From positions 128,408,239-128,472,238 of the forward strand of contig NC_089493.1 of NCBI RefSeq assembly GCF_036850765.1: a stretch of DNA of 64,000 nucleotides. Direction: 5' to 3'. Positions 55,180 to 64,000 of this stretch are shown one piece after another. The notes under the pieces were generated by a model that saw only the letters and a program-made list of their open reading frames with translations, was not told where the DNA came from and made no database searches. A program made the position numbers and the translations under genes. The number at the start of each line of letters is the position of its first letter. Position 1 is the first letter of the stretch. This stretch comes from Saccopteryx bilineata (Eukaryota; Chordata; Mammalia; Chiroptera; Emballonuridae).

Positions 55180-56730
55180 TGGGTGGGGCACAGTCACCAT
55201 TGCCTGCCCGACAGCAGTGCTCTCTTGTGGGCCAAGCCAGCCTCGCTCTATAGGGAGGCGTCCAAGAGGGAGTCCAAGAGCTGCCTTTGCCAGCCTGCCA
55301 TGCAGCAAGAGAACCAGCAGGGACATGAGCCGGTCCTGGTCATGGGTGCCTGAGAGAAATTCCAATGGGGGGGCAGAGTGTCCAGGAGAGACTTCTTCCT
55401 GTGTGAGGTGGACATCCCCTCACTTCTAAGTCTGTGGTGATTAGAATGGAGCCAATGGACATCCACCTCAGTGCCAGTACCTCCCTCCTCCCAGCCTTGA
55501 GCTAGGACCAGGGTATTGGAGCAGCCCCCTAAGGCTCTTGGTAAGTCAGCAAGACCTTGGGGACAGGCCCAAGATAAGCACAAACACACACAGTGCTCTG
55601 TTTGTTGTGTTTCTAATTGTTCCATCACATCAGTGACCAACAATTAATGCTTTGGAAGAAGGTAAAAGTCTTTGAAAATGAACCTGCCCACTGTGTAAGC
55701 CCAGAAACCATGCATACCTTCCCGACCCCTCTGGGCAATCAGGTCATACCAGGAAATATGAAATCCACACAAGCATAGCAGTGAATATCATTAATAATCA
55801 TAAAACCATCCAACCCCTTCGGAAAATCCAAGCCTTATTTTTGACATAATAGCCCCTGCTACAGACTGGTTACACATGATGAAAAGATGTATTTCCAAGA
55901 TGTATTTCCTCTTCCTTTGTTAAAATTTACCAGTCATTAACTCTACTGAATGAAAGGCTTCTCATATTATGAACAAATTGAAACTCTTCCAAACAGGGAG
56001 AGCTGCACACACAGGGTGCCCTGCCTGGGCCTGAGCCATCCCAGCAACACAACCTTGCTGTCCTATAAGAGCTCTGTTAGTCCATAAACACTTGTCCTAT
56101 ACATGTAAGTTGGTGTCTTGGCCAAGTAGGGTCTGGGAGCTTGGAAAGTGGAGTAAAATGACACATCAACGCTCACCCCCAACTCAGTATCTATGTGCAT
56201 GTGCCGTTCAACATGACGGGGAAATGGTTTGGTGAACTACAGAGTGCTGACACAGGCTGTGTGATAGACTCCGCATGTCCCAGCATCCTGCAAAGCTCCC
56301 TTTCCTTTCCCACTCACCCATCATGCTCATAGTTCAACAGGAGCAGCCAGGTTTCTACCTGTGACCATGGTCCCCCTCCTCAGGGTTGATGGGACCAATG
56401 TCAGCACCCAGTCAGAACTGGGCCAATCACAGCTTCTCCCAAAATATTTGAGCTGAGAGAGATCGATTTTTCTCTGGAGTTCCAGGTGTAGTTAGTAGCT
56501 ATGCTTTCTGAAAAAGCTGATGTATAGAAACAGAGGAACCTGGAGGAGTACAGAGGAGCACAGATGTTAGCTGGATGGGGCTGGGACAGGGGCATCTCTT
56601 GGCTTCCCAACATGCTAGTCCAGTCTCTGTTCATAATATAGTCCTGAGATCTGGTTGCATCTCTGCTTTCAGTTTTCAGGAAACATTCTGATCCCTATAA
56701 CCAATGTCTTTCATTAAAAAATAAAAAACT
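55180..56730. other. no gene or repeat recognised
   Basis: About 1.5 kb. The frames on both strands around 55084-55643 are GC-driven and mutually overlapping. No exon is supported. Confidence 0.35.
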
Positions 56731-56732
56731 TG

Positions 56733-57225
56733 GCCCTGACCGGTTGGCTCAGTGGTAGAGTGTCGGCCTGGCATGCAGGAGTCCCGGGTTCAATTCCCGG
56801 CCAGGGCACACAGAAGAAGCGCTCATCTGCTTCTCCACCCTTCTCCCTCTCCTTCCTCTTTGTCTCTCTTTCTCTTTTCCCCTCCCACAGCCAAGGCTCC
56901 ACTGGAACAAAGTTGGCCTGGGCACTGAGGACGGCTCCATGGCCTCTGCCTCAGCTGCTAGAATTGGCTCCAGCTGCAATGGAGCAAAACCCCAGATGGG
57001 CAGAACATTGACTCTTGGTGGGCATGCTGGGTGGATTCTGCTCGGGCGCATGCAGGAGTCTGTCTCTCTGCCTCCCTATTTCTCACTTCAGAAAAATACA
57101 CACGTCTACGGCCATACCACTCTGAACGTGCCCAATCTCATCTGATCTCGGAAGCTAAGCAGGGTCGGGCCTGGTTAGTACTTGGATGGGAAAAATACAC
57201 ACACACACACACACACAAAAAGTAA
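56733..57225 (+). mobile_element. tRNA-derived bat SINE (family A) carrying a 5S rRNA insertion
   Basis: The start 'ggccctgaccggttggctca', box B 'gggttcaattcccggccagg' and body match other family A copies up to 'ttcagaaaaatacacac' (57103). An 87-bp 5S rRNA segment follows, then 'aaaaatacacac' again and the remaining (CA)n/A tail. Without the insertion it is an ordinary full-length copy. Confidence 0.92.
57104..57190 (+). pseudogene. 5S rRNA retropseudogene, 3'-truncated, tailless
   Basis: It matches the first 87 bases of mammalian 5S rRNA from its exact 5' end (gtctacggccatacc) through the internal promoter A box (aagctaagcagggtcgg) to 'ttggatggg', where it stops in the C box. Four substitutions are seen against the human sequence I know; three are C-to-T or G-to-A at CpG. 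A 12-bp duplication aaaaatacacac flanks it (57092-57103, 57191-57202), and no A-tail follows the truncated end. This fits a tailless retropseudogene made by L1 machinery. Not a functional rRNA gene. Confidence 0.93.
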
Positions 57226-57229
57226 CTTT

Positions 57230-57508
57230 GGTTCAATATTAAAAAAACATGGAAAAATTATGCTAGATGAGCCTCTATCATATATATATATAATTTTTAA
57301 AAATTTATACCTGCTTGAGTATATAGGTTTCTATGGCATTCACCCAAAAGACTACTAATTAATGCATACAATATTGGATATTAGGTAACCATTACAGTTT
57401 GCTTATAATTTTTAGTGTCATGGGAGAATGTTCATGGTATAGTGGGTGTGTCATTTAAAAAGCAGGCTATAAAATTCCATAAGTAGTGTGATCTTAATCA
57501 TATAAAAT
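57230..57508. other. AT-rich, nothing recognised
   Basis: Includes a short (TA) tract near 57281-57292. No gene. Confidence 0.4.
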
Positions 57509-57516
57509 AATGGAGG

Positions 57517-57692
57517 GATTGCCTGACCTTCAGTGGTGCAATGGGATAAAGCATCGACCTGGAATACTGAGGTCGCCAGTTCGAAACCCTGGGCTTGCCT
57601 GGTCAAGGCACATGTGGGAGTTGATGCTTCTTGCTCCTCTCTCTCTCTCTCTCTCTCCTCACTGAAAAATTGAATAAATAATATCTTTTAAA
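57517..57692 (+). mobile_element. tRNA-derived short bat SINE
   Basis: 'gattgcctgaccttcagtgg', box B 'agttcgaaaccctgggc', 'ggtcaaggcacatgtgggag', a CT repeat and an A-rich end. The duplication aatggagg lies at 57509-57516 and 57693-57700. Same short family as 38603-38787. Confidence 0.88.
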
Positions 57693-57700
57693 AATGGAGG

Positions 57701-59857
57701 AATCAAAACCATCAAAACATTACTTGTGATTATTTCTAAGTAGTGTGATTACAGGTGAATTTTATTTTCTTCATTGTGTCTTTTTTTTTTTTGATGTAGT
57801 TCACATTTTTTTCCATAAAGAGTATGTACTAATATTATCATAAAATAAGATTTATTTTTTTAAAAGTAAAAAGACAAGAATTTGTCCTTGCTTTCCCTAT
57901 TTCCCTCCCTTACCCCCCAACATCTGCAAAGGTACCAATAAAATCTCAACGTGAGTCGGGAACTTGTGAGGGGTTTACTGGTATGAGGGGTTTACTTGGA
58001 GAGTCAATCCACTAGGAGAGAACTTGCTCAGGACAGGAGTCAAGTGTATCGAGTTAGTGTATCTATTTAATGAAGCCTTGGTTTTCAGGGAAGAGAGGAC
58101 ATTCCAAATATAGCTGTGTGCCCATCATTCAGCTACCATCCTGTGGCTTAGTCACAGCAAGAGAGGAGTAAATTCAAATGGGAACATCTCTCTCACTGAA
58201 TACTCAGGGAGACAGATGGGTATAAGCAGCCCTCCCTGGGGAGCCTCTAACAGAGTGTGTTGCATCAAGAGGTATATCTCCTCACTTTGCTGTAGGCCAC
58301 TGTACAGCTTTGACACCATGCGGCTTGGAATATTGGTAGTGATGTTTGTGGTGGTGGTGGCAGCAACGTATGGCTGAGGGGGCAGCCTTCAGGAGTAGCC
58401 ATGCCCAGCAGATGCAATGTCAGTTACCAACTAATGCAGAGGGGTGAAGGAGTCCCATACAACCCACAGTGACGTCCAGCACAGCCAGCCTGGTGGGTGT
58501 GGTAGGTCCGGTGGTCGAGTGATCAGAGTAAAGGAACTAGAACAGGAACAAAGGAACAAAATGTTGGCAGCTGACTGGAAAGCTACATGCAAAGCTGAAA
58601 GCCCTTACAGCCCCAGAAACCCTCAGTGGGATGCCAAAGCACGTTTCCAACTCTTTTGTTCTTAATCTAGAAGTGAACAAAGAGGGAGAGTCACAGAATA
58701 AGTGTTGACTTGACAAAGGTGTAGTAAAAATCAGTATCAAATTGAATTTAGGCAAATAAGGGAAAAACATCTAGAAGAATTCCGTGCTCAGGTCGTCGTT
58801 TTATGACTTATAAAAATAAAATGTCTTATTCTTACATAAAAAAACACAAATCAGTGAACAGGTGTTCATTTATATGCCTCAAATTAAAATAAAGCGTTTA
58901 AATCATGTCTGTGTCATTCCCCATAGTAACAGACATTTTCCAGCTAGTCAAGCAAGGACCTCATCCTATCTGACAGAGCAAGTAGGCTTTCCACCACATT
59001 TGTTTTTTCTTTCTTTTGAAAAGAGCTTGATGATGTCAAGAGTCATGCTCATTATAAATATCAAGATATGCAAAGAAATGAAATAAAATTCGACTGTTAT
59101 GGTAAACATCCTTCTGGACATTTCACTAGGTGCACATATTAAAATGATACACAAATGGGATCATGCTGTCCTGTTCTCCCATCTTTGGCACTCAATTACA
59201 TGTGCCATAGGTAACGTGCCATGTCATCATTGAGTAAAGACGTACATCACCACTTAGATATTATGGAAGGACCATAATGCCGTTAATCAATGACAACCCT
59301 ACTGATGAATATTTCAATAAATACTCAATGTTTATATTCAGTAGTTTTTCATTATGACAAAGGTAGGGTGGAAATCCTTGTCTTTCAACCACAATATGCT
59401 TTGGCAATTGTTGTTTTGGAGAAATTGACAAGAAGTGGGGCTGCTGGGTCAGAGGAACCCTCATTTAAAATGTTCCTTTCTGCCATCCACATGTACTCTG
59501 GTAATGCTTGGCCAATTTGTGCCATGACCTGCAGAGCATGAGAGAGTTGAGCTCCGTGCCCTCCCCTATCCAATGTTTTGTCATTCTTTTACCTAGAGTA
59601 AAATTTCAAAAGAATCATCTTCATTCATCCTTTGTCAATTATGGTCTTTTTTGTAGATCCTTTTTTTTTCTTAAGTTTCATGCTGAGATTTTCCTGCTAA
59701 CTGATCTTTACTTGAGGGCAGTTCTGTTGGGGTTTGCGCCATTTGCTTAGAAATAGTATGAGTGAAAATTCTTTGACCTTATATTTCCCGTCGGGTTGGT
59801 TACCATTGGAATTTTTTTTAGAATTTGAGTTGAAAGGCTGGAATGCAATTGTGACTT
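57701..59857. other. no gene recognised; contains source of the inverted duplication
   Basis: No exon or named repeat is supported. Bases 58570-58772 are duplicated in inverted orientation at 60076-60278. Confidence 0.4.
58570..58772 (-). repeat. inverted duplicate, donor copy
   Basis: The reverse complement of these 203 bases equals 60076-60278 except at two positions. It sits in sequence with no recognised repeat, with matching context on both sides of neither copy, so I take it as the template. Confidence 0.9.
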
Positions 59858-59867
59858 TCTTCTCCTA

Positions 59868-60414
59868 TTTTGTGTGTGTGTGTATGTGTGTGTGTGTGTG
59901 TGTGTATGAGAGAGACAGAGAGAGACAAAGAGAGGGAAAGATAGGGACAGACAGACCAGAAGGGACAGAGATGAGAAGCATCAATTTTTCATTGAGGCAC
60001 CTTAATTGTTCATTGATTGCTTTCTCATATGTGCCTTGACTGGGGGCTACAGCAGACCAAGCGACCCCTTGTTCAAGATGTTTTTCCATTATTTGCCTAA
60101 ATTCAATTTGATACTGATTTTTACTACACCTTTGTCAAGTCAACACTTATTCTGTGACTCTCCCTCTTTGTTCACTTCTAGATTAAGAACAAAAGAGTTG
60201 GAAACGTGCTTTGGCATCCCACTGAGGGTTTCTGGGGCTGTAAGGGCTTTCAGCTTTGCATGTAACTTTCCAGTCAGCAACCTTGGGCTCAAGCTGGTGA
60301 GCTTTGCTCAAACCAGATGAGCCTGCGTTCAATCTGGCGACCTTGATTTTTCGAACGTGGGTCCTCCATTTCCCAATCTGACACTCTATCCACTGTGCCA
60401 CCGCCTGGTCAGGC
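59868..60414 (-). mobile_element. tRNA-derived bat SINE (family B) interrupted by a 203-bp insertion
   Basis: The right part (60279-60414) holds the minus-strand start 'gcctgaccaggcggtggcac', box B and 'accagcttgagcccaagg'. The left part (59868-60075) holds the rest of the body and a (GT)n/A-type tail. The duplication tcttctccta flanks the whole (59858-59867, 60415-60424). Between 'ttgttcaag' and 'aaccttgggc' sits the foreign 203-bp block. Joining the flanks gives a normal-length SINE. Confidence 0.93.
60076..60278 (+). repeat. inverted duplicate, inserted copy inside SINE
   Basis: Two mismatches in 203 bases relative to the reverse complement of 58570-58772. Junction microhomologies are visible: AG at the left (caAG/AGatg) and CAGC at the right (agtCAGC / cCAGCaacc). 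There is no target duplication and no A-tail, so it is not a retroposon. Confidence 0.92.
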
Positions 60415-60426
60415 TCTTCTCCTAAT

Positions 60427-60740
60427 TTATTCAACTGCCAGAATGATTTGGTGGAGTAGAGACCAATGTTTCTCCTAAACTGTCATCAATTCCTCTTGCC
60501 ATCTGGATCACTGGGTCAAGTTAAGTGAATTTGGGGTGCAGAGACAGGCCACTTTGGTGGGAGGTGGGATGAGTACTAGCCCATGGCTCACCAGATGAAT
60601 CTGCTCCTCTTTAATAAGAAGAGTGGATCAGTAGAGATCCAGCTATACCAACATCCTCCTGGCTAGTTGGATCTTACCTGAGAAAAGCCACCTTCCAGCT
60701 CTTTGAGGTTCAAGCACTGTGCTCAGGGGACTTCTCAGGA
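60427..60740. other. no gene or repeat recognised
   Basis: About 300 bp with nothing supported. Confidence 0.35.
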
Positions 60741-60744
60741 AGAA

Positions 60745-60975
60745 TTAGGCCTGTCCTTGGCTAATCCCACAGTTCAGAGTTGACATAATTCCACCTGATC
60801 TAGTGAAGGAGGGTATGGATATCCCTCTAGTGGAGGGATAAATGGATGAAGACTTGACTGACGGGGAGGGGGGCAGTGAACACAATATAGTATACAGAGT
60901 AGCGTTGTAGAGTTGGGCACCTGAAACCTGTATAATTATGTTAACCAGTGTCACCCCCAAAAATTCAATTTTAAA
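60745..60975 (+). repeat. old L1-like 3' end
   Basis: 'gggcagtgaacacaatatagtatacagagtagcg', 'gggcacctgaaacctgtataattatgttaaccagtgtcaccccc' and an A-rich end resemble 3' termini of older mammalian L1s. It ends where the next L1 begins. Confidence 0.45.
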
Positions 60976-60977
60976 AA

Positions 60978-63900
60978 ATTCTACTGGGAGTGATATTGGA
61001 GAAATGGCACCATGAGGGGTGCTCCAGATATCTCCCCTTGAAATTTCAACAAATTCAACAACTAAAAACAGAAAAAAATCTCAGGAGCACCAGAAATATG
61101 CAGACACCAGACAAAGGTATGATTGGGTGAAAAGGTGACTGAATATATAATCCACTCTGAAGGAAATAAGATGGAGAACAGAGTATTTTGCTTTCTTCAC
61201 TGAGCTGAGGAAGGGCCGCATTCCTCTGGAACAGAGAGAAATGAAGGATCTGGAGCAGAAGGAAGAAGATGGGATAGGGTGGATGATCAAGCAAAAGAGA
61301 GAGCATGCCGGCTCAGCCTGAGATCGTGGACACAGGGCTAGCATGGGCTCCGACAGAGATTGCCAGTGCAGGTTGCCCACAGAGGCTGGCACCAGAGCGG
61401 CTTTGTGCACTCCCAGGTCCATGATCACAGATGGTGTGTGAGTGGCTCCACCTGGTGCCTATGGCATGGGTGTGCTTAGCCCGAGATTATCAGCAGTGAA
61501 CATGTGCATGGGCTGTAGCCAGCATTTCTGTGTAGTGCTGGTTCCCCGACCAACAGCACAGAAAGTGCACAAGGGCAGGAATCCTTAGGCCTGGACCTGT
61601 CTGGACAGGGTGCCTCCATGAGCAGATACAGGTCTCAAAGTGCACTCCTGCATTCCCAGCACTGATTGAGATCACAGGCGTTGTGCTCCTGAGTGGGCGG
61701 GAACAGACCTCCATGTGCACTGCAGAAGTCGTGGGGGCTAGGCGTGCATGTGGCTTGCTGTGGGCTACCAAACAGGGCACAAGGGAGAAGCCTGTGGAGA
61801 TTAGACCCACAGAGCACTAAGGTATACTAGACATGGCCAGGATTCCTTAGAAAGATGCCTGATCTGCAGTCGGCTCCTAGCCCATGGCATGCTGAGACAT
61901 GCTAGGACTGTCCTCCGGTCCTTAGGTGCCAGACTTGCAATCGGTTCCCAGCCCTGCTTCTCTCGCTGGTGGCTCTGCATGGCACAACCTTACCCAGAAC
62001 TGTGCTCTGAATGGTACTGGAGGGAGGACCTGGCTGCTCTTAGAGCCTCTTGCTCTGCAAGCAGTTGCTGGGGTGAACCTCACAGCTAAGTCCCCAGGCT
62101 ACTAGCTCAGGAGGGAGAGATGTGGGGAGAGGCACCTGGAAAACTGAGTCTACCAACGAGACTGAGGCCTAGCCTACATCATTGCCATAGTGACACAACA
62201 GCAAATCTCTGCTCAAGAGCTCCATAGGGGCAAAACCTGTAGTACAGCACGACCTGTCCAAAAAGAAGAAGCTACCTCTCAAAACCAGAAAAAAAATTAC
62301 ATTTTTTATAACTTTTTTTTTTCCACTTTGGTCATTTTATCTTCTTTCCATTTTATTCTTTCCTTTTCTGTTTGAACTTCACTATCTGTAGTTGTTACAT
62401 TTTTCATTCTTGTTTTTTTTATTAAGGTTACATTTCTAAAACCTTGACTTTTTCCCTTTCTTTTCTCTTTTTTTCTTTTTCTTTTTCTCTCATTCAATTG
62501 TCATTTATCAACAAATTATTTTATTTTGGATTTATATTTTTTGTGGCATTTTGGATGTTTTTTACTTCATTTTTTATCTCTTTGCCATTTCCCCTCAGTT
62601 CTAGCTCTATGTTCTCTGTAGTTTTTGTTCCACTTATAATAATAGAATTTTCCTTTTTTCACTGTATCTTTTCAATTTTTATTTTATATTTTTAAAAATT
62701 ATCTCTTATTAATGTTATTAACAATACCACTCTCAAATGCCATTAAGGAAAAAGAAATCAAATATCATGGATACAAAAGACATAGATGTAGCTCAGATAG
62801 ATGATAAAAAATCTCTAAAAAAAATTTCAATTGCTTGGAAACCTTGAAATTAAATGACAGAGAATTAAAAATTGAAGTCCTAAAAATACTCAGAAAAATA
62901 CCAGAAAGCACAGGCAGGCAATTTACTGAGCTCAAAAAAACAATTCAATGAACAAAATGAACACATCACCAAGGAAATTGATAAAATAAAAAGGAACCAA
63001 ACAGAGATGAAAAACTCATTACATGAACTGAAAAATGAGATAACAAGCTTAGCTAATAGAACAGGCCAGATAGAGGAGAGAATTAGTGACATAGAAGACA
63101 GGCAACTAGAGACACTACAGAGAGAAGACGAGAGAGACTCACTAATTAAAAAAAAGAGAGAGAAAGCACTACAGAAATTGTCTGACTCCATCAGAAAGAG
63201 CAACATAAGAATAATGGGTATATCAGAAGGAGAAGAGAGAGAAAATGGAATGGAGAAGATATTCAAACAAATAATAGATGAGAACTTTCCAAGCCTGTGG
63301 AAAATATTAGAGCTTCGAATCTAAGAAGCAAACAGAACACTAAGTTACGTTAACCCAAACAGACCTAGTTCAAGACACATCGTAATGAAATAATCACAAA
63401 CCAATGACAAAGAAAAAATCCTCAAGGCAGCCAGGGAAAAGAAGAATACAACATATAATGAAAGGTCCATTAGGTTATCATCAGATTTCTCAGCAGAAAC
63501 TCTACAAGCCATAAGAGAGTGGACCCCAATATTTAAAGTACTAAAAGAGAGGAACTTCCAGCCAAGAATACTATACCCATCAAAGCTATCCTTCAAATAT
63601 GAAGGAGAAATAAAAACATTCACAGTTACAGAAAAGATGAGGGAACTTATCACCAGAAAACCCCCACTTCAGGAAATACTAAAGGGGGTTTTCCGACCAG
63701 ATACAAAGAACAAAACAAAGCAAAACTACAAGTAAAAGCTCCATCAAGATCACAATAAAAACAAGATTAATCTGTGACAACAAAAACAAAAAGGGGAGAA
63801 GACAAAGATTAACAGTAGCAAAGGAGGCTAGAGTGCAGAAGCACTCATGAGGTAATATACTACAATGAACATGAACATACAATGAACATATCCTTTTTAT

Positions 63901-64000
63901 TACCTAATGGTAACCACCCCTGAAAAAACCACTACAGAAACAAATGGCTTAAAAAAAAAAAAAAAGAAACAGAGAAAAGAAGTATGGAATACAACCAAAC
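60978..64000 (+). mobile_element. third LINE-1, plus strand, 5' part (runs off the window)
   Basis: The 5' UTR (60978-62736) opens 'gggagtgatattggagaaatggcacc', and 'aatttcaacaaattcaacaact' follows. It shows no similarity to the monomeric 5' UTR of the other two L1s. ORF1 follows (62737-63735), then the ORF1-ORF2 spacer to the window edge, ending 'gtatggaatacaaccaaac', which matches the spacer of the minus-strand copies. The element is more diverged than they are and its ORF1 is broken. ORF2 must lie beyond 64000. Confidence 0.9.
62737..63735 (+). pseudogene. L1 ORF1 (third L1), disrupted
   Basis: Starts MPLRKKKSN at 62737 and ends in '-aactacaag taa' at 63735, so the length matches the 331-codon ORF1 of the right L1. 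The best-preserved stretch is 63007-63324: MKNSLHELKNEITSLANRTG (coiled coil), then RIMGISEGEERENGMEKIF (RRM-like). Frameshifts occur near 62820-62960 and stops near 63322 and 63391. The C-terminal domain text (SSDFSAETLQA, LSFKYEGEIKTF) persists. Confidence 0.92.

Noticed and set aside
54862..55353. 163-codon plus-strand frame
   Set aside because: Overlaps an L2-like repeat and has antisense frames of similar length; no domain recognised.
58444..58665. Peptide shared with the minus-strand frame at 60183-60434, considered as a gene family
   Set aside because: The identity is explained by the 203-bp inverted duplication, not by a conserved gene.

Overview
This is a mammalian nuclear sequence, almost certainly from a bat. 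It is AT-rich, dense in retroelements, has no operon-like ORF packing, and I recognise no host protein-coding exon. Two tRNA-derived SINE families dominate the short repeats. One opens with 'ccctggccggttggctcag' and carries a box B of the 'ggttcgattcccggccagggc' type; the other closes (read on the minus strand) with 'gccaccgcctggtcaggc'. From memory these resemble SINEs of rhinolophoid or emballonurid bats; the exact family needs a repeat library. Ancient mammal-wide repeats (MIR, L2, MER5-like, MLT1-like, L1M) confirm a placental genome. Nearly all long ORFs belong to LINE-1 or to a Tigger DNA transposon.

Layout. 1-1013: flank with a 160-bp hAT miniature element. 1027-8821: a full-length but decayed L1 (minus). 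8835-13570: ERV/LTR-like fragments, L2, MIR, a SINE and a second hAT miniature element. 13570-17080: an old L1 fragment split by a Tigger transposase relic, then a terminal-inverted-repeat element that keeps an in-frame acidic peptide. 17090-30560: SINEs, MIR, old L1/HAL1-like fragments, an MLT1-like LTR and an MER5-like element. 30560-36630: mostly unique sequence with an MLT1-like LTR and simple repeats. 36634-47386: one Tigger (TIGD1-like) transposon with TA flanks, into which a SINE and later an 8-kb nearly intact L1 (39293-47283) have inserted. 47389-57230: unique sequence, MIR, an LTR, two direct copies of one TA-flanked miniature transposon, L2, and a SINE whose tail holds a 5S rRNA retropseudogene. 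57500-60740: a short SINE and a SINE interrupted by 203 bp copied in inverted orientation from 1.5 kb away. 60745 to the end: a 3' L1-like fragment, then the 5' part of a third L1 (plus strand) with a different 5' UTR.

What works together. L1 ORF1p and ORF2p supply the machinery (RNA binding, endonuclease, reverse transcriptase) that would have mobilised the SINEs and the 5S RNA; target-site duplications are directly visible for most of them. The most unusual observations are the inverted templated insertion inside a SINE, the tailless 5S retropseudogene, the tandem 'monomer' promoter of the L1s with a CRE at the extreme 5' end of the younger copy, and the TIR element with a surviving acidic reading frame. 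I found no CRISPR array, no bacterial-type system and no intact host gene; stretches with nothing recognisable are listed as such.
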